Source: Cryomorphaceae bacterium (lineage in GTDB: Bacteria; Bacteroidota; Bacteroidia; Flavobacteriales; Schleiferiaceae). From it: DNA of 9,203 nucleotides. Position numbers and translations under genes: made by a program. Positions 1 through 5,633 of the stretch are shown in pieces. Every line of letters starts with the position of its first letter. Positions within the stretch are counted from its first letter, which is position 1. The stretch covers positions 1 through 9,203 of the forward strand of contig DMCR01000008.1 in NCBI GenBank assembly GCA_003445735.1, written 5' to 3'. Under the pieces are notes generated by a model, which saw only the letters and a program-made list of their open reading frames with translations, searched no databases and was not told the DNA's origin.

Positions 1-682
1 GTGTATTCACCACTGTCTCAACTTCTTCCTCGATAGGAGAATCTAAAGTTCTGGGGGCAGTAGGCTGACGATCGCTGTGGTCCAATTCTATAATACGCCC
101 GGGGGCAAACCATCCCGCCATCTCCGTGCGAAGGTTGCTCTGGTACACTCCCAAGGTAACCAACGCTGTGATGGCAGCGGCAACGGCTGCTTTACGCCAT
201 GCTTTCAAGCCCTCTGAACGCTGCTCGGTTACCATCTTCAAGCTCGCAGCTACTTTCGACTCCAACGCACTTGGTTCATTCAACGCGTGCAACATCACTG
301 TCGAGAATCCAAATGAATAGTGGTCGAACTGGTTGTTCTTTTCTGCAACAAAAGTGCCGTTCTTCCTGAAAGAACCCAACCCTTGCAACAACAAGATACT
401 GCCTGAATCTAATGTGCTCTGCCACTGGTTCACTTTGCGGGCTATCCAGCTCTCTGCCATTTCCATGGAGCAACGCATTTGCTTCATTACCGCTGGCAAC
501 AACGAGTTTTCGGTGGTGGTATTAGAGGGGGTGAATCCGACATACTTTCCTCTCGGAAAAGCTGTATTGGTTATAGCATCCCAACGGGCCGGTTTTTCCA
601 TCAGGTAGAACGCACCCCATGAAGGGATTTGCACGCGTCCGCGCTCTGAAAGTCGTTGTATGATGATGGATTCAATTTGCAT
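1..682 (-). CDS. HU-CCDC81-type membrane protein, probable SPOR-domain family (partial, C-terminus off left edge)
   Basis: An open frame runs from an ATG at 682-680 leftward to the window edge: 227 codons with no stop. Residues 1-55 resemble the first HU-like domain of Bacteroidota CCDC81-type proteins, with the hallmark 'VQIPSWGAFY' and a 'PARWD...FPRGKYVGFTPS' segment. Residues 56-125 resemble the second HU-like domain, ending in the 'LLLQGLGSFRKNG' turn. Residues 165-180 form one hydrophobic helix (AAVAAAITALVTLGVY) preceded by Arg/Lys, which predicts the HU domains inside the cell. After it comes a Pro- and acid-rich linker. Family members usually end in a periplasmic SPOR domain that binds denuded septal peptidoglycan; that part lies outside the window, so SPOR is inferred. 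The inferred role is linking nucleoid or DNA to the division site. The start precedes domain 1 directly, has no Shine-Dalgarno sequence, and is A/T-rich (TAAATAATG). The family call is fairly safe; the function is not established. Confidence 0.8.
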   Translation of the reverse strand, partial: MQIESIIIQRLSERGRVQIPSWGAFYLMEKPARWDAITNTAFPRGKYVGFTPSNTTTENSLLPAVMKQMRCSMEMAESWIARKVNQWQSTLDSGSILLLQGLGSFRKNGTFVAEKNNQFDHYSFGFSTVMLHALNEPSALESKVAASLKMVTEQRSEGLKAWRKAAVAAAITALVTLGVYQSNLRTEMAGWFAPGRIIELDHSDRQPTAPRTLDSPIEEEVETVVNT

Positions 683-747
683 TATTTACAAAGTTGCAAA
701 AAGTGTGGTAAACTCCTTTTTATTACCTCGCGTAATGGATGTAGTTT

Positions 748-768
748 TTATACACAACCTGTTAATAA
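748..768. promoter_or_regulatory. Candidate pair of convergent DnaA boxes
   Basis: The plus strand has TTATACACA at 748-756, an exact match to the DnaA-box consensus TTATNCACA. Three bases later, at 760-768, the minus strand reads TTATTAACA, one mismatch from consensus. The surroundings are AT-rich and noncoding. A single pair is weak evidence: no cluster of boxes, no clear unwinding element and no dnaA gene are visible. It could be a DnaA-responsive regulatory site or chance. Confidence 0.25.
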
Positions 769-1027
769 CCCTGCGCCATGAAACCCGTATTGTGCCTGCA
801 TTTCGTCTGCTCCACGACAAACGCAAAGAAGAAGCAATGGATTGCCTCCTTACCGCTTGAATTCTTAACTCTTAAAAATCATTTTGAAAAGGCTTTGCTC
901 ACTGACTTTTCTGTCGCGAGACAAACATGCCCATGAGCGAGGGGCCTGTTGCTTGATTGCCGACGAGATAACCAGTGCTGAAGTGCGTTGGGAGGACTTT
1001 GCACCGCGTTTTCATCCGATGAGGTGA

Positions 1028-1237
1028 AAAAATGACGCGATTTTAGGTGCAGGTGAGGTGTTAGAGGCAGATATTTTGAGTTTATTTCCGCACGGAAAGA
1101 AGGTAAAATTGGACCATATTTCCTTCCGATTAAATCAATAGAAAGCCAGTATTTACAAGGGTTTGAATACGCTTATGGAATTGGGCCACATAGAACGCGT
1201 AGGGGTGCGAACCTATTGTCGGAAAACTGTACATTAA
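1028..1237 (+). pseudogene. Possible remnant of a winged-helix DNA-binding protein
   Basis: One plus-strand frame reads about 37 codons from 1028, meets TAG at 1139-1141, and continues for 31 codons to TAA at 1235-1237. The part after the TAG, 'IYKGLNTLMELGHIERVG', has the pattern of a recognition helix and wing in winged-helix regulators (a helix with spaced leucines, then 'L.ELG.IERVG'). The part before it contains 'LEADILSLFP' and 'KVKLDHISFRLN', which would fit the preceding helices. The same frame also reads openly upstream from 869 to a TGA at 1025-1027. Three open segments in one frame, split only by point-type stops, suggest a gene decayed by substitution rather than by frameshift. 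I do not recognise a specific family, and the resemblance could be chance. Confidence 0.3.
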
Positions 1238-1263
1238 TGTGATTTACAAGTTCAGTTTTGTTC

Positions 1264-1271
1264 TACATTTG
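1264..1271 (+). promoter_or_regulatory. Putative -7 promoter element of gdhA
   Basis: TACATTTG matches the Bacteroidota primary sigma factor -7 consensus TAnnTTTG exactly. Transcription would begin near 1277, giving a leader of about 25 nt before the ATG at 1302. The -33 element is poor: only GTG (1239-1241) lies at the expected spacing, one mismatch from TTG. No Shine-Dalgarno sequence follows, and the bases before the start are A-rich (CACAGACAAAATG), as is usual in this phylum. Confidence 0.55.
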
Positions 1272-1301
1272 CTATGAAAACCTATCAATCACACAGACAA
1301 A

Positions 1302-2654
1302 ATGTCGAGCCACCACCAAGGTCTCATCGATGCATTTGTTGCAAAGGTCGAAGCCGCCAATCCAAACGAGCCTGAATTTATGCAGGCGGTACAGGAAGTT
1401 GCAGAATCTGTAATTCCCTTCATCGAAAACAATCCAAAGTACACGGGAAAAAGTTTACTCGAGCGTATCGTGGAGCCGGAACGCACCATAATGTTCCGTG
1501 TGCCATGGACCGACGACGCAGGTAATGTGCACGTCAATAAAGGTTACCGCGTGGAATTCAACAGCGCTATCGGCCCCTATAAAGGTGGCTTGCGTTTCCA
1601 CCCGACGGTAAACTTGAGCGTGTTGAAATTCTTAGGCTTCGAGCAAATTTTTAAAAACGCCTTGACCACTTTGCCAATGGGCGGTGGTAAGGGTGGATCT
1701 AACTTTGATCCCAAAGGTAAGTCGGATGCTGAAGTAATGCGTTTCTGCCAGAGCTTCATGACCGAATTGTCTCGCCACATTGGCGCGGACACTGACGTTC
1801 CTGCCGGTGATATTGGTGTGGGCGCACGTGAAATCGGATTTATGTTCGGACAGTACAAGCGTATTCGCAACGAGTTCACGGGCGTGTTGACCGGAAAGAG
1901 CTTGTCGTGGGGTGGTTCCTTGATCCGCCCAGAGGCGACCGGTTACGGAACGGTATACTTTACTCGTGAAATGTTGGCCACTAAGGGCGAGAGCTTTAGC
2001 GGTAAGCGCGCAGTGATCTCCGGTTCAGGTAATGTAGCCCAATTCGCTGCTGAGAAAGCCATGGAACTCGGAGCTTCTGTTTTGACGATGAGTGATTCCT
2101 CCGGGCACATCGTATGTGAGGGAGGAATGAGCCGTGAGCAATTAGATTTTGTGATGGAGCTTAAGAACGTACGTCGTGGACGTGTTTCTGAGGCTGCTGA
2201 TACATTTTCAAACATCACTTTCCACAAAGGCACGCCATGGGGGGTGAAGTGTGATGTTGCCCTGCCGTGTGCGACTCAAAACGAATTGAAGGGCGACGAT
2301 GCTCAGAAATTGGTGGCAAATGGAGTGATTGCGCTTGGCGAAGGTGCGAACATGCCTTGTACTCCAGAGGCGGTCGAGCACTTCCAAAGCAATGGCGTGT
2401 TGTTCTCACCAGGCAAGGCGTCAAACGCGGGTGGTGTGGCTACTTCAGGTCTGGAGATGAGTCAGAACAGCCTTCGCATGAGCTGGACTCGTGAAGAGGT
2501 AGACGGTCACTTGGGCCGAATTATGACAGATATCCATGCTGCATGTGTGAAATATGGAACCAAAGAAGACGGTTCTGTGGATTATGTGCAAGGCGCAAAC
2601 ATCGCAGGTTTTGTGAAGGTGGCGGATGCCATGCTAGATCAAGGTGTGGTGTAA
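1302..2654 (+). CDS. gdhA: NADP-specific glutamate dehydrogenase
   Basis: Cytosolic enzyme (EC 1.4.1.4) that reversibly makes L-glutamate from 2-oxoglutarate, ammonium and NADPH. At 450 residues it has the length of the hexameric small-type GDHs (E. coli GdhA is 447). The N-terminal substrate domain (about residues 55-200) carries GPYKGGLRFHP with substrate-binding Lys94, PMGGGKGGSNFDP with catalytic Lys130, and PAGDIGVGAREIG with catalytic Asp170. The Rossmann domain (about 205-380) has the glycine loop SGSGNVAQ at 240-247 and SDSSG at 264-268; a serine-rich turn after the second strand rather than an acidic one fits NADP(H) preference. The ATG at 1302 gives the usual N-terminus ('HHQGLIDAFVAKVEAANP'). 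A second ATG at 1274 is in another frame. The gene appears monocistronic: its own -7 element lies upstream and a terminator follows. In this context the enzyme is probably for ammonium assimilation. Confidence 0.97.
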   Translation: MSSHHQGLIDAFVAKVEAANPNEPEFMQAVQEVAESVIPFIENNPKYTGKSLLERIVEPERTIMFRVPWTDDAGNVHVNKGYRVEFNSAIGPYKGGLRFHPTVNLSVLKFLGFEQIFKNALTTLPMGGGKGGSNFDPKGKSDAEVMRFCQSFMTELSRHIGADTDVPAGDIGVGAREIGFMFGQYKRIRNEFTGVLTGKSLSWGGSLIRPEATGYGTVYFTREMLATKGESFSGKRAVISGSGNVAQFAAEKAMELGASVLTMSDSSGHIVCEGGMSREQLDFVMELKNVRRGRVSEAADTFSNITFHKGTPWGVKCDVALPCATQNELKGDDAQKLVANGVIALGEGANMPCTPEAVEHFQSNGVLFSPGKASNAGGVATSGLEMSQNSLRMSWTREEVDGHLGRIMTDIHAACVKYGTKEDGSVDYVQGANIAGFVKVADAMLDQGVV

Positions 2655-2679
2655 GGAGGACCAATTTTCTTAAAATGCT

Positions 2680-2699
2680 ACGGGCGCCCGTTCTTTTTT
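2680..2699 (+). terminator. Intrinsic terminator after gdhA, possibly bidirectional
   Basis: The perfect 12-bp palindrome ACGGGCGCCCGT (2680-2691) is followed by TCTTTTTT, 26 bases after the gdhA stop. As an RNA hairpin it would have a short GC-rich stem with a tight loop of about four bases. It lies in the 62-bp gap between convergent gdhA and the alpha/beta hydrolase. On the minus strand the palindrome is followed by a weaker T-rich stretch, so it may also slow transcripts from the opposite side. Confidence 0.7.
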
Positions 2700-2716
2700 C
2701 AATAAGTCCGACAGGC

Positions 2717-3511
2717 TTAGGCGCCCAACCACCAACGCTGAACTTCATCAATACAGCCCTCTTGATGGGTGATGTGCCCCATATGTCCCGAGGGCGAGGT
2801 ATAGCGGTAGTTCACCCCTTTTGCTAACGACCATTTTTCCGCACTATCAAAGGGAATAATAGTGTCCAATTTCCCTGCAAAAACCCCCACTGAAATGGCC
2901 CCACTTTCGAGGATGTGCGTACGGTCTTTCCGGATTTTCATGCCCTGAATCGCCGCTACAATTCCCTCCACCGACATCTCGAGACTTTGATTAATCTGGC
3001 AGTGAATCGCAGGTTGGAAGGCCTCGTGCATAGTGGTATCAAAGAGCTGAGGAATGGACGCTCGAATGAAGGAATTGTGATTCTGTTGGACCAATTCTGC
3101 TGCCTTATCCCTCATCACCTGACGCGCCGGAGAATCGGCCTGCGGGGTAGAGAAAAACAACCCCAATTGTTCCAGTTTTTCCGGATGTAATTCAGCATAG
3201 GCTAAGGCTACATAGCCGCCCATACTGTGACCTAACAGATGGAAAGAGGGGAGCTGGCAAAATTGAACCACCGCATCCACAGCGTCAGCCATTAACTCCA
3301 TGGTGTGTACAGCGGCGAATGAATCGCTCTGTCCATGACCTGGCAAATCAATCATAAGCACGGGACCATGTGTATTCCAGGCCAGGGACAATCTGTCCCA
3401 CATGCGAGAATCTTCCAAAAAGCCGTGCAGCAGTACCAAAGGCTTGTGCACCGGGTTCCCAGGCAGCCATTGGTAGTGTAGTTGACCGTTTTTAAAAGGT
3501 ATTAGGGCCAT
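2717..3511 (-). CDS. Alpha/beta-fold hydrolase
   Basis: A 264-residue single-domain alpha/beta hydrolase with no signal peptide, so probably cytosolic. Strand 3 and the oxyanion loop are visible as LVLLHGFLEDSRMW (25-38), followed by DLPGHGQSD (55-63). The nucleophile elbow is GHSMGG (94-99) with Ser96. The acid is probably Asp216 in FAGKLDTIIP, and the base is probably His243 in PSGHMGH, though His246 is close. Residues 120-195 form the helical cap that usually sets substrate choice. The overall layout resembles MenH, BioH or esterase-type members, but nothing here fixes the substrate, so no gene symbol is given. The ATG shares one base with the stop of the upstream aminopeptidase gene (TAATG), so the two are almost certainly co-transcribed and probably translationally coupled. 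It ends convergent to gdhA. Confidence 0.9.
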   Translation of the reverse strand: MALIPFKNGQLHYQWLPGNPVHKPLVLLHGFLEDSRMWDRLSLAWNTHGPVLMIDLPGHGQSDSFAAVHTMELMADAVDAVVQFCQLPSFHLLGHSMGGYVALAYAELHPEKLEQLGLFFSTPQADSPARQVMRDKAAELVQQNHNSFIRASIPQLFDTTMHEAFQPAIHCQINQSLEMSVEGIVAAIQGMKIRKDRTHILESGAISVGVFAGKLDTIIPFDSAEKWSLAKGVNYRYTSPSGHMGHITHQEGCIDEVQRWWLGA

Positions 3512-4800
3512 TATTGGGCCATGAATGCCTCAATTTCTTCCACTGTCTTAGGGATGGCACGCGTCAAGTTTTCGTGACCATCTTTGGTGATCACGATATC
3601 GTCTTCGATGCGAATGCCCAACCCTTCTTGAGGGATGTAGATACCAGGTTCTACAGTGAATACCATGCCTTCCTCTACAGGGATAGTCCATAAACCGTAG
3701 TCGTGTACGTCCAAGCCGAGGTAGTGGCTGGTGCCGTGCATGAAGTACTTCTTATATGCTGGCCATGCAGGATCTTCGTTTGCTACATCCTCTGGGGTAA
3801 TCAAGCCTAGATTCAAAAGTTCTTCGGTCATCAGTTCGCCCACCTTCTTATGGTAATCGTCCAACATAATACCTGGACGCAGCAAAGCGATGGCTCCTTC
3901 GTGTACTCTTAAAACGGCGTTGTATACTTCTGCTTGACGTGCCGTGAATTTCCCGTTTACAGGGTAACAGCGCGTCACATCACAGGTGTAATTTCCATAT
4001 TCTGCACCCACATCAAAGAGTACGAGATCACCGTCATTACACTGATCGTTGTTTTCAATGTAGTGCAATACGTTTGCATTACTTCCTGCTGCGATAATAG
4101 GAGTGTATGCGAAGCCAAGACTGCGGTTCATTAAAAACTCATGCATGAACTCGGCCTCTAATTCGTATTCCCAAACCCCAGGCTTCAAGAATTTCAAAAT
4201 GCGTTCATAACCTTTTGTAGTGATTGTTGCCGCTTCACGCATCACTTCGAGTTCAAGTGCCGTCTTGGTCCCGCGAACTCGATGTAAAATAGGCTGGCTG
4301 CGCTCGAATTCATGGCCATGATAATGTTGCTTAATCCATTTATTCATCCTGTCGTGACGCAATTCTGTTTCTACATGCGCTCTCAAATGCTCATTCCCAT
4401 TGAGGTAGATACGCTCTGCATTCACTGCCATTTCGTTGAACACTCGCTCGAAATCAGACAACCATAAAACGCTTTTAATACCACTAATGTCGAAGGCTTC
4501 GTCCTTGGTATACTTTGCCCCTTCCCAAACGGCTATAAGGTCATTGGTTTCCTTTAAAAACAAGACTTCCTTGAGGCTGTCTTTATGAGCATCAGGGAAC
4601 AAAACAAGGATACTTTCTTCTTGATCTGCACCGCTTAAAAATAGAATATCACTGTGCTGCTTGAACGGTAAATGCCCGTCAGCACTGGTTGGATAGATAT
4701 CGTTTGACGTGAAAATGGCCAATGAACTTGGTTTCATTAGTGCAGTAAAACGACTTCTGTTTTCAATAAAAATCTCTCGGTTCAGTTGATGATATCTCAT
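3511..4800 (-). CDS. pepP: Xaa-Pro aminopeptidase (M24B family)
   Basis: Metallopeptidase that removes an N-terminal residue followed by proline. The 429-residue length matches bacterial aminopeptidase P (about 440). Residues 1-135 form the N-terminal AMP_N domain, including SADGHLPFKQHSDILFLSG (39-57). The pita-bread catalytic domain follows, with all five expected dimetal ligands: Asp263 (LFDVGAEYG), Asp274 (CDVTR), His359 (HGTSHYLGLDVHD), Glu384 (TVEPG) and Glu399 (IRIEDD). The 11-residue Asp spacing equals that of E. coli PepP (Asp260/Asp271). His355 and His366, also conserved in the family, are present. No signal peptide is seen, so it is probably cytosolic. It is the first gene of a two-gene operon with the alpha/beta hydrolase and is divergent from sdhC. 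I found no convincing -7 element in its 5' region. The symbol is by family similarity. Confidence 0.93.
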   Translation of the reverse strand: MRYHQLNREIFIENRSRFTALMKPSSLAIFTSNDIYPTSADGHLPFKQHSDILFLSGADQEESILVLFPDAHKDSLKEVLFLKETNDLIAVWEGAKYTKDEAFDISGIKSVLWLSDFERVFNEMAVNAERIYLNGNEHLRAHVETELRHDRMNKWIKQHYHGHEFERSQPILHRVRGTKTALELEVMREAATITTKGYERILKFLKPGVWEYELEAEFMHEFLMNRSLGFAYTPIIAAGSNANVLHYIENNDQCNDGDLVLFDVGAEYGNYTCDVTRCYPVNGKFTARQAEVYNAVLRVHEGAIALLRPGIMLDDYHKKVGELMTEELLNLGLITPEDVANEDPAWPAYKKYFMHGTSHYLGLDVHDYGLWTIPVEEGMVFTVEPGIYIPQEGLGIRIEDDIVITKDGHENLTRAIPKTVEEIEAFMAQ

Positions 4801-4823
4801 GATAGGGTGTGACTATATTAATT

Positions 4824-4838
4824 TAGAATAGTTCTATT
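4824..4838. promoter_or_regulatory. Small dyad upstream of pepP
   Basis: TAGAA-TAG-TTCTA (4824-4836) is a perfect inverted repeat with five-base arms. The overlapping AATAG-TT-CTATT (4827-4838) is a second one. Both lie 24-38 bp upstream of the pepP start in AT-rich DNA, where short dyads arise easily, so a regulatory role is only a suggestion. Confidence 0.2.
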
Positions 4839-4856
4839 ATGATTTATACTACTTCA

Positions 4857-4889
4857 TTGGTACAGACTAAAGTCTGTGCCGTAAATTTG
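4857..4889 (+). promoter_or_regulatory. Predicted sdhCAB promoter
   Basis: TTG at 4857-4859 and TAAATTTG at 4882-4889 are separated by 22 bp, fitting the Bacteroidota consensus TTG-N17-23-TAnnTTTG. The start of transcription should fall near 4895, leaving a leader of about 33 nt before the sdhC ATG. No Shine-Dalgarno sequence is present. This is the only exact -7 match seen in the divergent region on the plus strand. Confidence 0.65.
4862..4877. promoter_or_regulatory. 16-bp perfect palindrome inside the sdh promoter, candidate operator
   Basis: ACAGACT-AA-AGTCTGT is an inverted repeat with two perfect seven-base arms and a two-base spacer. It sits entirely in the spacer between the predicted -33 and -7 elements of sdhC, where a bound dimer would block RNA polymerase. 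It has no T-run after it, so it is unlikely to be a terminator. The motif does not match the Fnr/Crp half-site TTGAT or any other operator I recognise, so the regulator is unknown. Confidence 0.5.
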
Positions 4890-4927
4890 AAATGCTAAAA
4901 TTAGGCTATTAAACTTTAACATCGCTT

Positions 4928-5623
4928 ATGGCATCAACTTCTAAAGGTCTTTTTGGCTCTTCACTAGCTCGGAAGTATTGGATGGCTGCTACAGGACTCT
5001 TTTTGTGTAGCTTCTTAGTTGGACATTTATTGGGTAACCTTCAACTTTTCGTAACTGGTGAGGAAGGTAAGCTTGCATTCAATGAATACGGCCACTTCAT
5101 GACGACCTTTCCAGTGGTGAAAATCCTATCCTATTTGACATACATCAGTATCCTTTTGCATACCGTGGACGGAATCATGTTGGCGCGTCAAAACAGAGCA
5201 GCACGCCCTGTTGGGTATGTGAAAGAAAATCAGTCAGCCAATGCATCATGGGCTTCGCGCAAGATGGCGTTGCTTGGCATTCTTACATTGTTTTTCATCG
5301 TAGTCCACATGAAGAGTTTCTGGTACGAAATGCATTTCGGTACGCTTGCTATAGATGCTAATGGCAATAAAGACCTTTGGACCTTGACAGTCACTGCTTT
5401 TGAGCAGTGGTGGTACACTGCCTTCTACGTGCTCGCCCTAATCGCCCTAGCATTCCACTTGAGCCACGGTGCGCAAAGCGCGTTCCAAACTCTAGGTGTT
5501 AATCACCCGAAATACACGCCGCTTATAGAAAAGGTAATGACGGCATTTGCTTGGTTGATTCCTGCAGGCTTCATCGCTGTAGCGGTATTCCTTTTCGTTG
5601 TTCAACCAGGTCAAGCACTATAA
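4928..5623 (+). CDS. sdhC: Succinate dehydrogenase cytochrome b subunit
   Basis: Membrane anchor of complex II: it holds SdhAB on the cytoplasmic face and passes electrons from the iron-sulphur chain through haem b to menaquinone. The 231-residue protein shows five hydrophobic helices, at about 18-40, 63-86, 113-130, 162-181 and 205-226. This is the single-subunit, di-haem architecture of Bacillus SdhC and Wolinella FrdC, not the SdhC/SdhD pair. Candidate haem ligands are His33 (VGHLLGN), His78 (LLHTVDG), His127 (VVHMKSF) and His177 or His180 (FHLSHGAQSAFQTLG). The segment after helix four, SHGAQSAFQTLGVNHPKYT, is typical of Bacteroidota members. It is the first gene of the operon, starting about 33 nt after the predicted transcription start, and sdhA follows after 10 bases. 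Confidence 0.95.
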   Translation: MASTSKGLFGSSLARKYWMAATGLFLCSFLVGHLLGNLQLFVTGEEGKLAFNEYGHFMTTFPVVKILSYLTYISILLHTVDGIMLARQNRAARPVGYVKENQSANASWASRKMALLGILTLFFIVVHMKSFWYEMHFGTLAIDANGNKDLWTLTVTAFEQWWYTAFYVLALIALAFHLSHGAQSAFQTLGVNHPKYTPLIEKVMTAFAWLIPAGFIAVAVFLFVVQPGQAL

Positions 5624-5633
5624 TTCTCTTACT

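Larger units (their letters stand above)
683..1301. other. 619-bp region without an intact gene
   Basis: No convincing intact gene lies here. The longest plus-strand frame (660-860, 66 codons) overlaps the start of the minus-strand HU-domain gene and has no recognisable protein features. The right half carries one plus-strand frame with coding-like composition broken by stops, described separately. The left part (about 690-775) is AT-rich and contains a DnaA-box-like pair. The last 40 bases hold the gdhA promoter. As the left gene points left and gdhA points right, both 5' control regions should lie here, which explains only part of the length. The rest looks like decayed sequence. Confidence 0.6.

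Noticed and set aside
660..860. 66-codon plus-strand frame as a small gene
   Set aside because: It overlaps the start of the minus-strand HU-domain gene, shows no domain or signal, and has no promoter match upstream.
920..933. TGTCGCGAGACA as a possible hairpin or operator
   Set aside because: It has only four-base arms around a four-base loop, is not followed by a T-run, and is expected by chance in a window of this size.
685..1250. TTTACAA repeated near 685, 1152 and 1244 as a direct repeat family
   Set aside because: The copies are only seven to eight bases long, irregularly spaced and in AT-rich DNA; no longer shared sequence surrounds them.
1274..1301. ATG at 1274 as an alternative gdhA start
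   Set aside because: It is out of frame with gdhA, and the peptide it would encode runs antagonistically over the gdhA 5' end without any family features.
2653..2666. Strong Shine-Dalgarno-like AAGGAGGA just after the gdhA stop, followed by an ATG at 2675
   Set aside because: The following frame runs through the terminator and antisense to the hydrolase, has no recognisable protein features, and genes in this window do not use Shine-Dalgarno sequences.
2215..2827. Frames of 69-96 codons overlapping gdhA and the hydrolase
   Set aside because: They are shadows of well-supported genes, with unlikely compositions rich in Arg, Cys, Trp and His.
5598..5633. TTG start giving an SdhA extended by 12 residues
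   Set aside because: It overlaps the end of sdhC, uses a rare start, and the extra residues are not part of the usual SdhA N-terminus; the ATG at 5634 fits better.
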